From Paenibacillus sp. FSL R5-0912 (GTDB lineage: Bacteria > Bacillota > Bacilli > Paenibacillales > Paenibacillaceae): a stretch of DNA of 64,000 bases. The notes beneath the pieces are model-generated. The model saw only the letters and a program-made list of their open reading frames with translations, was not told where the DNA came from and did no database searches. Positions 26,157 through 35,038 of this stretch are shown here, in pieces. The stretch lies in contig NZ_CP009282.1 in the NCBI RefSeq assembly GCF_000758605.1, positions 2,728,001 through 2,792,000 on the forward strand. The letters run 5' to 3'. The position numbers and the translations under genes were made by a program. How positions within the stretch are numbered: position 1 is the first letter of the stretch; every line of letters starts with the position of its first letter.

Positions 26157-26191
26157 ATGAATCCAATCCCTTCAGCTTTTAATTACTGCAC

Positions 26192-26220
26192 ATTATAGCG
26201 GATCAGGGACAGCTGTGCAA
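26192..26220 (-). promoter_or_regulatory. Sigma-A promoter of the hisS leader
   Basis: On the minus strand TTGCAC and TATAAT are separated by 17 bases, a near-consensus promoter. Transcription would begin near 26185, about 29 bases before the leader ATG. Confidence 0.75.
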
Positions 26221-26256
26221 CACTTATATCCCTATTTTCACAAAGGAGCAATCATA

Positions 26257-26910
26257 ATGAATCATACAGAGCTTATCACGGAAGCAGAGAACTTCGCCAA
26301 AGAGCAACTGGGCCAGGATACCACCGGCCATGACTGGTTTCACACGAACCGCGTGCGCAATACAGCGGCGCTGATCGCAGGGATGGAAGGGGCCAACGTA
26401 GTGATCTGCACAATCGCCGCGCTGCTGCATGATGTAGCCGACGAGAAGCTGAATCCCTCCAAAGAAGCGGGTCTGCTCAAAGTGCATAACTGGTTAACCG
26501 GACATCTGCCAGATGAAGCGGCATGTAAGCATATTATGGAGATCATCGGGACGATGTCGTTCAGCGGCGGCGGTGGCGCACCCATGTCCACGCTTGAAGG
26601 ACAAGTGGTGCAGGATGCGGACCGTCTGGATGCGCTGGGGGCGATCGGGATTACGCGTACAATGGTCTTTTCAGGAGCCAAAGGCCGTCCGGTCTATGAT
26701 CCGGAAATTCCGCCAAGGGACGAATCGCTAAAAGAGGAATACCGCAACTATTCCAAGGGAACGGCGGTCAATCATTTTTATGAGAAGCTGCTGAAGCTGA
26801 AGGACCTCATGAACACCTCTTACGGCAAACAGCTGGCGGAGGAGCGGCATCAGTTTATGCTGATTTTTTTGGAGCAATTTCATAAGGAATGGAATCAAGG
26901 GGCGGAGTAG
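26257..26910 (+). CDS. HD-domain phosphohydrolase (YedJ-like)
   Basis: 217 residues. The metal-binding HD signature is visible: His in HDWFHTNRV (about 27-35), the HD pair in LLHDVADEK (about 62) and a later Asp in VVQDADRLDALGAIG (about 124). Such proteins hydrolyse phosphoesters, often nucleotides; the substrate is unknown. ATG 26257 is chosen because caaaggag lies 9 bases upstream; the open frame further upstream has no site. It is cytoplasmic, without signal or membrane segments. It is followed at 90 bases by the helicase gene. Confidence 0.85.
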   Translation: MNHTELITEAENFAKEQLGQDTTGHDWFHTNRVRNTAALIAGMEGANVVICTIAALLHDVADEKLNPSKEAGLLKVHNWLTGHLPDEAACKHIMEIIGTMSFSGGGGAPMSTLEGQVVQDADRLDALGAIGITRTMVFSGAKGRPVYDPEIPPRDESLKEEYRNYSKGTAVNHFYEKLLKLKDLMNTSYGKQLAEERHQFMLIFLEQFHKEWNQGAE

Positions 26911-27000
26911 GTGTTATAATGAAATAATGCGCAAGATGGATGGAACGCGGGAGACCCCGCTTGAACCGGAACAATCGGCATAGAAGAGGTTGGATACAAT

Positions 27001-28452
27001 ATGAGTGAAGTACAAGTACAGTTTAGTGATTATGGTCTAAATGAAGAGATTATCCGCGCGCTGGAGGTTCTGAAATACGTAGACCCTACTGAGGTGCAGC
27101 GGAAGGTTATTCCGGTAGCGCTGAAGGCGCAGGATCTGATCGTAAAGTCGCAGACGGGCAGCGGCAAAACCGCAGCCTTCGCCATTCCGCTCTGTGAGCT
27201 GGTGGATTGGAATGAGAACAAACCCCAGGCACTGGTGCTGACACCAACCCGGGAACTGGCCCAGCAGGTGAGAGAAGACATTACGAACATCGGGCGCTTC
27301 AAGCGGATCAAGGCGGTAGCACTGTTCGGCAAGCAGCCGTTTGCCCCGCAGAAGATTGAGCTTACCCAGAAGACGCATGTGGTCGTTGGCACGCCGGGCC
27401 GTGTGTTCGATCATATTGACCGTGGAACGCTGAATCTCAGCCGGATTAAATATCTGGTGATTGATGAAGCGGACGAAATGCTCAGCATGGGCTTCATTGA
27501 GCAGATTGAGAAGATTATCAAGCAGCTGCCTAAGGAACGTGTAACGATGCTGTTCTCGGCGACGTTGCCGGAAGTAATTAAGAATCTGTGCCGTAAGTAC
27601 ATGACGGAGCCGGTGGATATCGAGATCGAAGCCAGCGGAATTACGACGGCGTCGATCGAGCATGCGCTGATTGAAGTGAGACAAGCTGCCAAGTTTGGAC
27701 TGCTGAGCGACCTGCTGACGGTGGAGAGTCCGGATAGCTGTATTATTTTTTGCCGCACCCAGGAGCAGGTGAATGCCCTCTTCCGCGGAATGGCGGATCT
27801 GGAATATCCGGTGGACAAAATCCACGGCGGCATGGAGCAGGACGAGCGTTTTGAGGTCATGAATGCTTTTAAGCGGGGCCAGTTCCGTTATCTGATCGCC
27901 ACCGACGTTGCAGCCAGAGGGATTGATATCGAGAACATCACCCATGTCATTAACTACGATATCCCGCTGGAAAAAGAGAGCTACGTCCACCGCACCGGCC
28001 GGACCGCCCGCGCAGGCAAAAGCGGTAAAGCAATCACCTTTGTTACGCCGAACGAGCACAAATGGGTCAAGGAAATCGAAGGTTACATCGGCTTCACCCT
28101 GCCGGAGATGAAAGCTCCTTCGGATGATGCCGTGGCCTACGCCAAACCGGCCTTCGATCTGAAGCTGGGCAAGCAGCAGGTCCGCAAAGCCGGCAAAACC
28201 GAGGTCATGAACCAGGACATCATGAAGCTCTACTTCAACGGCGGCAAGAAAAAGAAGCTCCGCGCGGTCGATTTCGTTGGCACCATCGCCAAGCTTGAGG
28301 GCATCACAGCGGCGGACATCGGGATCATCACGATCCAGGACAACGTGACCTACGTCGATATTCTGAACGGCAAGGGATCGCTTGTGCTGCAGGCGATGAA
28401 GGAGACAACCGTGAAGGGCAAGCTGCTGAAGTGCCATATCGCCAATAAATAA
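27001..28452 (+). CDS. dbpA: DEAD-box RNA helicase, DbpA/YxiN type
   Basis: 483 residues. All helicase motifs are present: Q-motif region, Walker [12 protein letters not shown] (about 48), [30 protein letters not shown] and [13 protein letters not shown]. The C-terminal domain (about 405-483, [20 protein letters not shown]) is the DbpA RNA-binding domain, which in Escherichia coli DbpA and Bacillus subtilis YxiN recognises hairpin 92 of 23S rRNA during late large-subunit assembly. ATG follows agaggttgg. A hairpin terminator starts at the stop codon. Function by homology is secure. Confidence 0.94.
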   Translation: MSEVQVQFSDYGLNEEIIRALEVLKYVDPTEVQRKVIPVALKAQDLIVKSQTGSGKTAAFAIPLCELVDWNENKPQALVLTPTRELAQQVREDITNIGRFKRIKAVALFGKQPFAPQKIELTQKTHVVVGTPGRVFDHIDRGTLNLSRIKYLVIDEADEMLSMGFIEQIEKIIKQLPKERVTMLFSATLPEVIKNLCRKYMTEPVDIEIEASGITTASIEHALIEVRQAAKFGLLSDLLTVESPDSCIIFCRTQEQVNALFRGMADLEYPVDKIHGGMEQDERFEVMNAFKRGQFRYLIATDVAARGIDIENITHVINYDIPLEKESYVHRTGRTARAGKSGKAITFVTPNEHKWVKEIEGYIGFTLPEMKAPSDDAVAYAKPAFDLKLGKQQVRKAGKTEVMNQDIMKLYFNGGKKKKLRAVDFVGTIAKLEGITAADIGIITIQDNVTYVDILNGKGSLVLQAMKETTVKGKLLKCHIANK

Positions 28453-28504
28453 GCCGTTTCCAAGAGCTGTCACACCCGTTACTATGCGGGGTGGCGGCTT
28501 TTTT
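28451..28504 (+). terminator. Terminator of dbpA
   Basis: aagccg ... cggctt outer pair with an inner cacccg/cgggtg-like pair, then tttttt. Confidence 0.75.
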
Positions 28505-28524
28505 GCGATGTATGAGAGCCTGCG

Positions 28525-28660
28525 AACAATGTATGTGAAAAACCGAACACAATGTGCCACGAATGGAGTAAACGGGCCGGATGTATGCGGAAAACCGAAT
28601 ACACCACGAATGGAGTAAACGGGCCAAATGTATGCGAAAAACCGAATACAATGTGTCACC
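28525..28660 (+). repeat. Dispersed repeat family, three cores
   Basis: The core cgaaaaaccgaatacaatg (with small changes) occurs three times, with gaacac/gaatac at 28545, 28597 and 28644. The first spacing is 52 bases, the second 47 through a short deletion. The locus-specific segment is cacgaatggagtaaacgggcc. From 28661 to 28941 I see no gene; a run of short gaact-like repeats lies at about 28867-28915. Confidence 0.85.
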
Positions 28661-28941
28661 GCTAGCGGGGGAAGCCGATAGTCCGGAAAATGTTAGATGG
28701 GAAGGAGCTGATACGTTTAACGGCGTCAAGGTTTTGTCCTGAGGGATACGTATGCTCCGGGACAAAGTGACTTTTGCGGCTGCGAAAAGGTTCAGAATCA
28801 CGTAGATTTCAACGTAAGTTATATGCACGATCCTGGATAGGCGCGCTGTAAACTTGGCCGAAACTAGGGTGAACTAGGATGAACTGGACTGAATTGAACT
28901 AAACTGAACTGAAACTACCTAACCAAGGAGGATGGTGGACT

Positions 28942-30171
28942 ATGAAAAGTGTGAGAAGCCGCGAGTATGCCGTGCCATTTCTGCAGCGCCTGATTGAGGT
29001 GGATACCTGTAATCCACCCGGCAATGAGCACAAGCTGTCTGTGCTGCTGCAGGAGGTGTTGCGGGAGCTGGGCATATCCAGCAGCATTACGATTGTGGAG
29101 CAGGGGCGGAGCAACCTGGAGGCGGTGATTGCCGGCTCCGGCAGCCGGAAGCTGATGTTCTGCGGCCATCTCGACACGGTCAGTCCCTGGAGCGCAGCAG
29201 CAGGCAGCTATCCCCCGCATGGCGCTGTGATTGAGGGGGGCCGGATGTACGGCCGGGGCACCTCCGATATGAAAAGCGGCCTAGCCGCCATGCTGCTCGC
29301 CGCAGCTTCCCTGCAGCAGGACGGCATCCGGCTGGCCGGTGATCTGCTCTTCCTGGCGACAGCCGGGGAAGAGGTGGACAGCTGCGGCGCACGGCTGTAT
29401 GCCGAGCAGCACAGGCACGACCTGCCGGAGCTGGACGGCCTCGTCATCGGCGAGCCAACCGGCAGCCGGGTGGCGGTCGGCCACAAAGGCGCTCTCTGGC
29501 TGCGCATTTCCCTCTTCGGGCGCAGCGCCCACGGCTCCATGCCTCAGCTCGGCCTGAATGCGGTGGAGGGCATGATGGAGATCATCCCGCTGCTGCACCG
29601 CCATGCGCTGGAGTGGCAGGCCACTGATCCGGTTCTTGGTTCAAGCAGCTTGTCTGTAAACAAGATTACCGGTGGTGTACAGACCAATGTGGTCCCGGAT
29701 TCCTGCACCATCGATGTGGATATCCGCACCGTTCCGCCGTTGGAGCATGGTCCGCTGCTGCGGGAGATCGAGGACAAGCTGCAGGAGATTCAGCGGCTTC
29801 ATCCGGACTACCGTTATCAGGTGGAGCAGCTGCTGGACCGGAGTGTGGTCTATACTGATCCCGGCCAGCGTTTGATTACTACGGCTTTGGAAATTGCTGC
29901 GCAGCAGAGGAGGCAGGGCCAAGCGGGAGACCCTGGTGAAGAAGCAGAAGGTTATGCGGCAAGAGACGTAACTCCAATTCAAGGCGTACCCTATTACACG
30001 GACGGCTCCGTGCTGCATAATAACGGCAGGCTCCCGGTTCTGATCTACGGACCGGGCGACCACCGCCTCGCCCATCAGCCAGATGAATGGGTGAATATAG
30101 ACGCCTACCTGGATTCAATAGACTTTTATAGAGAGTTGGCGATCCGTTTTCTGGGCAGGACTGATGATTAG
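28942..30171 (+). CDS. M20 family metallopeptidase (ArgE/DapE type)
   Basis: 409 residues. Metal ligands of the M20 family are visible: His in MFCGHLDTV (about 75), Asp in GRGTSDMKSGL (about 108), the catalytic GEE pair in ATAGEEVDS (about 142) and the final His in GDHRLAHQPDEW (about 376). A dimerisation domain sits between about 180 and 300 (LFGRSAHGSMPQLG). The family deacylates N-acyl amino acids or peptides (ArgE, DapE, CPG2); the substrate is not clear. accaaggagg precedes the ATG by about 10 bases. The gene stands alone, preceded by the repeats at 28525. Confidence 0.88.
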   Translation: MKSVRSREYAVPFLQRLIEVDTCNPPGNEHKLSVLLQEVLRELGISSSITIVEQGRSNLEAVIAGSGSRKLMFCGHLDTVSPWSAAAGSYPPHGAVIEGGRMYGRGTSDMKSGLAAMLLAAASLQQDGIRLAGDLLFLATAGEEVDSCGARLYAEQHRHDLPELDGLVIGEPTGSRVAVGHKGALWLRISLFGRSAHGSMPQLGLNAVEGMMEIIPLLHRHALEWQATDPVLGSSSLSVNKITGGVQTNVVPDSCTIDVDIRTVPPLEHGPLLREIEDKLQEIQRLHPDYRYQVEQLLDRSVVYTDPGQRLITTALEIAAQQRRQGQAGDPGEEAEGYAARDVTPIQGVPYYTDGSVLHNNGRLPVLIYGPGDHRLAHQPDEWVNIDAYLDSIDFYRELAIRFLGRTDD

Positions 30172-30268
30172 AACACTTAACGCTGATGAGGCAGATGCCA
30201 CTTTTAAACGAACAAACTGGGGCATAGGTAACCTTGCAGTTTGGTTGATTGTACTTTATAGGCCGTTT

Positions 30269-30973
30269 CTAAGGTTGTAATAAACTTCGGATTTCGTCGC
30301 CGACAATTCTGGTATCCCAAGGCGAAAAGAACACATTCACACCATCATCAACAAGAGAAAAGGAGAAGGCAAACGGTCGCCCGGTATATAAGACTACCTG
30401 ATAATATTCCGGATCACCGTTCTTATTCTGAGGGCTGTGATTTTGGGTGTTTTTTCCGCTTTCCAGCAGGTGAATGAAGCGTTTGGTTTCATCCTCGGTT
30501 AGAGTTTTGTAAGGCTTCACATCATCCTGATGATATAGTTCAACCCGCTCTATATTGTGTTTAATGACGTCGTTATATCGCTGCTGGAGGTTATTCGAGT
30601 AATCATCCTCCACATATAAGCGGTATCCGCCGATGCGTGTTTCATCTTTAGCGGCAATAACTTCGTCTGTCTTAAAGCCTTCAATGCGGTATAGTTTTGT
30701 TCCTTTTTCCAAAAAGGCTGCATCGCCATCCTTCGTCTGGTAATGAGGATTAGTAACGACATCTGCGACTTTAAAGTCCACTTCACCAATGGTCTCCGTG
30801 GTGACTTGAGCCGGGTTCTTAATCACATTTTCCCAAGATCCGGTGTAGGAATGTCCATTTAACTTTAGGAAATCCACCCAATCAATGGCAGAGCCTCCCT
30901 TAATCCGAGTATTGCCCGAGCAGCCGCACAGAACTATAACAGCCGTTAGCACGATGAGTATTTTTAGTTTCAT
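30269..30973 (-). CDS. Lipoprotein of unknown function
   Basis: 234 residues, with a signal peptide ending in a lipobox (VLCGC, Cys18). The mature protein begins SGNTRIKGGSAIDWVDFLKL and contains LNGHSYTGSWENVIK, a pattern seen in small uncharacterised lipoproteins of Bacilli. No enzymatic motif is seen. It should be anchored on the outside of the membrane. Transcribed on the minus strand, the same direction as the ABC exporter, which lies upstream of it behind its own terminator; probably separate. The site aaaggcgggag lies just before the ATG. Confidence 0.75.
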   Translation of the reverse strand: MKLKILIVLTAVIVLCGCSGNTRIKGGSAIDWVDFLKLNGHSYTGSWENVIKNPAQVTTETIGEVDFKVADVVTNPHYQTKDGDAAFLEKGTKLYRIEGFKTDEVIAAKDETRIGGYRLYVEDDYSNNLQQRYNDVIKHNIERVELYHQDDVKPYKTLTEDETKRFIHLLESGKNTQNHSPQNKNGDPEYYQVVLYTGRPFAFSFSLVDDGVNVFFSPWDTRIVGDEIRSLLQP

Positions 30974-31063
30974 CCTAAGACTCCCGCCTTTCTTCAGTTG
31001 CGCTTCTTATACTAATGGACGAAACTGTTCACGGGAGGTTGCGGGAATGAGGCCCGTGAACGC

Positions 31064-31110
31064 AAAAAAACCTTGCGAAGTGCAGCCCGCAGGCGCATCT
31101 CGCAAGGTTA
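31064..31110 (-). terminator. Terminator of the ABC exporter
   Basis: On the minus strand aaccttgcga pairs with tcgcaaggtt around a GC-rich loop, then a run of T. Confidence 0.85.
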
Positions 31111-31123
31111 TTAATGTGTACTC

Positions 31124-32839
31124 CTAAGCATTATACTGCGCCTGATACAGGCGGCTGTAAGTGCCTCCGGCGCCCACCAGATCCTCATGGCGGCCTTCCT
31201 CGGAGATGCCGTCCTCGCTGACCACGATAATCCGGTCGGCATTCTTGATCGTTGTCAGGCGGTGGGCGATGACAAGCGTTGTGCGCCCCACGGACAGGTC
31301 AGCCAGCGACTGCTGAATCGCCGCTTCGGTCTCGGTATCGAGGGCCGAGGTGGCTTCATCCAGAATCAGAATCGGCGGATTCTTGAGGAACATGCGGGCG
31401 ATCGCCAGGCGCTGCTTCTGTCCGCCGGACAGCTTGACGCCGCGTTCCCCGATAACGGTATCCATTCCGTTCGGCAGGCTGTTGATCAGCTCTTCCAGGT
31501 GAGCCTGACGTGCGGCCTGCCAGATCTCCGGCAGCTCTGCATCCAGCTTACCGTAAGCGATATTCTCACGGATCGTGCCGGAGAAGAGGAATACATCCTG
31601 CTGCACGATCCCGATCTGCTTCCGCAGCGAGCTGAGCTTCATGTCGCGGATATCGATCCCGTCGATGGAGATGGCTCCGCCGGTCACATCATAGAAGCGG
31701 GGAAGCAGGCTGCAGATTGTTGTTTTGCCGGCACCGGAAGGTCCGACGAAGGCGATGGTCTCACCTGCATTAACCTTCAGGCTGACATCTGTCAGCACTG
31801 TACGGTCCGCTTCATAGCCGAAGCTAACATTGCTGAAGCTGATATCCCCGCGGAGTGAGCCTACTTCTACAGCATCCGGCTTGTCCGCGATATCGGGCTC
31901 GGTATCAATCACTTCAAGATAACGCTTGAACCCGGCAATCCCCTTCGGATAGCTCTCGATGACGGAGTTGATTTTCTCGATCGGGCGGAAGAAGACGTTA
32001 GCCAGCAGGATGAAAGCAACAAATTCCCCGATCTCAAGCTCTCCCTGGATGAAGAACCAGGCACCGCAGACCATCACGACAATGGTAATCAGACGGGTCA
32101 TCATATAGCTGACCGACGAGCTTTTGGCCATCAGCTTATAAGCCATCAGCTTGGTCTCGCGGAACTTCTGGTTGTCTGCAGCGAACAGTTCTTTCTCATA
32201 TTCTTCATTGGCAAAAGACTGAACCACGCGAATTCCGCCCACATTGTCCTCAATCCGGGCATTAAAGTTACCTACATTGCCGAACAGACGATGGTAAGTT
32301 TCCGTCATATTGCGGCCGAAATGGATAATAACCCAGGCCATAACCGGTACGATGATGAAGGTGATCACAGCCAGCTGCAGATTGATATCCGCCATCAGAA
32401 TAAATGCACCGATCAGTGTCATGACAGCGATGAACACATCCTCCGGCCCGTGATGGGCCACTTCGCCGATATCGTTCAGGTCATTGGTAATTCTGCCGAG
32501 CAGATGACCTGTTTTGTTATTATCGAAGAAGCGGAAGGACAGCTTCTGGATATGATCGAACATTTTTTTGCGCATATTGGTCTCAATGTTAATGCCCAGC
32601 ATATGCCCCCAATAAGTGACAACATAGTTCATTGCCGTATTCAGCGCGTAAATTCCTAGCAAGACGACACAGGCAATCAGAATGAGCGGCCAGTCCTGAC
32701 CCGGCAGCAGATCATCAATGAATGTATTGACCGCTACGGGAAAAGCAAGCTCCAGCAGACCGGCACCTACCGCACAGGTGAAGTCGAGGATAAACAGCTT
32801 CTTATAAGGACGGTAATAGGAGAAAAAACGACGCAGCAT
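31124..32839 (-). CDS. ABC exporter, fused permease and ATPase
   Basis: 571 residues, a half-transporter. The membrane domain (about 1-310) has six helices, and the ATPase (about 335-571) has Walker A GPSGAGKTT, Q-loop GIVQQDVFLFSG, signature KLSGGQKQR and Walker B ILILDEATSALD. It resembles YfiB/YheI/MsbA-like exporters and would act as a homodimer, or with a partner not seen here. A Fur-box sequence lies 44 bases before the start, so iron control and a role in siderophore or iron-stress export are plausible inferences. A terminator directly follows the stop. Confidence 0.92.
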   Translation of the reverse strand: MLRRFFSYYRPYKKLFILDFTCAVGAGLLELAFPVAVNTFIDDLLPGQDWPLILIACVVLLGIYALNTAMNYVVTYWGHMLGINIETNMRKKMFDHIQKLSFRFFDNNKTGHLLGRITNDLNDIGEVAHHGPEDVFIAVMTLIGAFILMADINLQLAVITFIIVPVMAWVIIHFGRNMTETYHRLFGNVGNFNARIEDNVGGIRVVQSFANEEYEKELFAADNQKFRETKLMAYKLMAKSSSVSYMMTRLITIVVMVCGAWFFIQGELEIGEFVAFILLANVFFRPIEKINSVIESYPKGIAGFKRYLEVIDTEPDIADKPDAVEVGSLRGDISFSNVSFGYEADRTVLTDVSLKVNAGETIAFVGPSGAGKTTICSLLPRFYDVTGGAISIDGIDIRDMKLSSLRKQIGIVQQDVFLFSGTIRENIAYGKLDAELPEIWQAARQAHLEELINSLPNGMDTVIGERGVKLSGGQKQRLAIARMFLKNPPILILDEATSALDTETEAAIQQSLADLSVGRTTLVIAHRLTTIKNADRIIVVSEDGISEEGRHEDLVGAGGTYSRLYQAQYNA

Positions 32840-32882
32840 CTCTTGTTCACTCTTTTCTGTAGTGTGTTATGTATCTGGTTAT

Positions 32883-32897
32883 TGAGATTGATTCTCA
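32883..32897. promoter_or_regulatory. Fur box
   Basis: TGAGATTGATTCTCA is a 7-1-7 near-palindrome matching the Bacillus Fur pattern (TGATAATNATTATCA) at most positions. It lies 44 bases upstream of the ABC exporter start. Confidence 0.65.
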
Positions 32898-33059
32898 AGT
32901 GAACCTTATTCTTAGGATACTAAAGAGGGTTACATCATTTGTCAACGGTAAGATGTTTAAAATTACATGTAATTCATCTGATTTATTGCCGGTTCACCCA
33001 GTCGCGAAAGGCTTTTTCCACATATTTTAACTGTATTCAAGTATAAAGGAGGAGTTAAC

Positions 33060-33164
33060 ATGAGCGAAAATGTTGGGGGATACGGCGGAGTTTTCACTTC
33101 CACTGGCGCGATTCTGGTTCTGTTCATCCTGCTCGTAATCATTACTAAATCATTCTGGATATAA
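33060..33164 (+). CDS. YjcZ-family sporulation peptide
   Basis: A 34-residue peptide beginning MSENVGGYGGVFTSTGAILV, followed by LFILLVIITKSFWI. The Gly/Tyr-rich head and single hydrophobic helix are typical of the YjcZ group of small spore-associated membrane peptides of Bacillota. aaaggaggag lies 6 bases upstream of ATG, an excellent site. A perfect terminator follows, so it is a single-gene unit. It is short enough to be missed by gene callers. Family call rests on composition and layout. Confidence 0.8.
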   Translation: MSENVGGYGGVFTSTGAILVLFILLVIITKSFWI

Positions 33165-33187
33165 TTTAGCTTCACCTAAGTGTACTG

Positions 33188-33214
33188 CCGCCGGTCGTGA
33201 GACCGGCGGTTATT
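33188..33214 (+). terminator. Terminator of the YjcZ-type gene
   Basis: Perfect 9-bp stem ccgccggtc / gaccggcgg with a gtga loop, then ttatt. Confidence 0.85.
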
Positions 33215-33267
33215 CCTGCTGCGGACGATGTTTAGACGTATTGTCAACCCTCGGAACTAACTTAAAT

Positions 33268-33298
33268 TTGTGCAGCCTCCAGCGTAAAGAGATATAAT
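33268..33298 (+). promoter_or_regulatory. Possible sigma-A promoter of the MFS gene
   Basis: A consensus -10 TATAAT (33293-33298) has a poor -35 (TTGTGC, spacing 19). It would give a leader of about 95 bases that contains atggc-gacaagt-gccat and caagcc-ccc-ggcttg hairpins. Confidence 0.4.
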
Positions 33299-33402
33299 GG
33301 CGACAAGTGCCATGGATCTGAAAGTCTACTACATAGAGCAGCTTTATTCCCTGACAAGCCCCCGGCTTGACGGGTGTTTTGCTGCGGCCTTGGAGGAACA
33401 AC

Positions 33403-34635
33403 ATGAAATTCAGCCGTCAAAAAAGCAACATAGCGGGGCCAGGTTTGCCCGTGCATGATTCAAATACCGCCAGCCGGTGGATGCTCATCACCGGCATAAT
33501 TTGTGTCGCAGCTGCGCTGCGTGCCCCGTTCACTTCAGTCGGACCTCTGCTGGAGACGATCCGAGATGACCTGGGATTGTCTAATACCCTGGCTGGAGCG
33601 ATCACGACCTTGCCGTTACTGGCCTTTGCGCTATTATCTCCGTTCGCTCCACGGCTTGCCCGTAAAGTTGGACTTGCCAATATCCTGATGCTGGCTATGC
33701 TTACGCTGTCTATGGGAATACTCGTCCGTTCAGCTTCCGGAACTGTCACCTTGTTTGCGGGTACGGCAATGATTGGCCTGTCCATAGCCGTCTGCAATGT
33801 GCTGCTGCCTGGATTGATCAAGGGGAAATTCCCGCACCGCATCGGCCTGATGACCGGAATCTACACGGTCTCGATGAATATATGTGCAGCTGCTGCTTCA
33901 GGAATCAGTGTTCCTTTGGCCTCACATGCGGGGCTTGGATGGAGGGGAACCCTGGCTTTGTGGTTTATCATCTCTGCGCTGGCTACCCTGCTCTGGATTC
34001 CGCAGATGAAGAGCCTTAGCCCAAGCGGCACAGGCGACGTGCGGTCTTCGGCTATGCGAGTATGGCGCTCCCCGCTCGCCTGGCAGGTTACATTGTTCAT
34101 GGGGCTGCAGTCGTTGCTCTACTATGTCCTGATCGCCTGGTTTGCGGTTATTCTCGGGGAGCGGGGAATGTCCTCCAGCCATGCGGGATGGATTCTCTCA
34201 CTAATGCAGCTGGCACAGCTGCCGTTTACATTCTTTGTACCGCTCTGGGCCGGGCGGATGAAGAACCAGCGTCTGCTGGTAGTTATTACTTCTATCCTGT
34301 TTATCATTGGCATCCTTGGAATCTGGCTGGGCAGCACGGAGCTGATGGCGGTATGGGCGGTATGCATTGGAATCGGCGGGGGATTTGCCTTTGGACTGGC
34401 GATGATGTTCTTCAGCCTGCGCACCCGGACTACGCAGGAAGCCAGTGAGCTGTCGGGCATGGCCCAGTCTGCCGGTTATCTGCTGGCCGCGATGGGGCCC
34501 GCACTGTTCGGTCTGCTGCATGATGCTACGAACAGCTGGAACACACCGCTGGCACTGCTGGCGGCGGCAAGCGTGCTCTTGTTCGCGGCAGGGATGGGGG
34601 CCGGACGTGACAGATACGTTGGCGACAGGGGATAG
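33403..34635 (+). CDS. MFS transporter, CynX/NimT family
   Basis: 410 residues with about twelve membrane helices. The first is ITGIICVAAALRAPFTSVGP, whose AAxRxPxTxVGPLL pattern is characteristic of CynX/NimT-type transporters (cyanate or nitroimidazole-related; the substrates of most members are unknown). I chose ATG 33403 because ttggaggaac lies upstream; the frame extends to 33367 without a site. Monocistronic, with a terminator about 125 bases downstream. The leader is about 100 bases and may be structured, but I could not match it to a known riboswitch. Confidence 0.88.
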   Translation: MKFSRQKSNIAGPGLPVHDSNTASRWMLITGIICVAAALRAPFTSVGPLLETIRDDLGLSNTLAGAITTLPLLAFALLSPFAPRLARKVGLANILMLAMLTLSMGILVRSASGTVTLFAGTAMIGLSIAVCNVLLPGLIKGKFPHRIGLMTGIYTVSMNICAAAASGISVPLASHAGLGWRGTLALWFIISALATLLWIPQMKSLSPSGTGDVRSSAMRVWRSPLAWQVTLFMGLQSLLYYVLIAWFAVILGERGMSSSHAGWILSLMQLAQLPFTFFVPLWAGRMKNQRLLVVITSILFIIGILGIWLGSTELMAVWAVCIGIGGGFAFGLAMMFFSLRTRTTQEASELSGMAQSAGYLLAAMGPALFGLLHDATNSWNTPLALLAAASVLLFAAGMGAGRDRYVGDRG

Positions 34636-34760
34636 CGGATTATAGTGAACACGGATATATTTATTATTTTCATGGATTACCTCACACATTCCATTTACAA
34701 TCGGATGGTATATTAAGGATATCCTCAGCTTGTATGTGCTATATATGTTTATGAACTATG

Positions 34761-34796
34761 GACTCCGCCACTTGATGGCGGGGTCAATTTTTTTTA
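34761..34796 (+). terminator. Terminator
   Basis: gactccgcc / ggcggggtc stem with one mismatch, then aatttttttt. Confidence 0.85.
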
Positions 34797-34993
34797 TAAC
34801 TACAAGAATTTATATGTTCCACAGGATCACTTATCCTTCTATTTCTCACTGAAACGGTACCGTCCATACAAAAGGGCGGCAATGTCGTTCCCGCTTACAG
34901 CTAAATTCAATACGCTTAGTTTGTATAAGATTTTGGCAGAGAAAGTGCATTGAAAGCTGATCAGGACATGCTACGATTGTCATTAAGATTACA

Positions 34994-35008
34994 TGAGAAT
35001 GATAATCA
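34994..35008. promoter_or_regulatory. Fur box
   Basis: TGAGAATGATAATCA matches the Fur consensus strongly. It lies 30 bases before the chosen start of the siderophore-binding lipoprotein, and just downstream of a possible promoter (TTGAAA at 34950, TACGAT at 34972). It abuts the ATG at 35009, which argues for the later start at 35039. Confidence 0.8.
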
Positions 35009-35038
35009 ATGAAAACAGACATAGGAGTGAAGAGAGAA

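Noticed and set aside
25981..26200. T-box riboswitch before hisS
   Set aside because: No AGGGTGGNACCGCG-like element or usual stem I layout is seen; the His-codon peptide and overlapping hairpins fit ribosome-mediated attenuation better. A model search would settle it.
27037..28659. 540-codon minus-strand ORF opposite dbpA
   Set aside because: It is the antisense shadow of a clear DEAD-box helicase, extended through the repeats at 28525.
33268..33402. Purine or guanidine riboswitch
   Set aside because: The TATAA and TCTAC-like runs are superficially similar to purine aptamers, but the P3 arm and the conserved junction bases do not fit.
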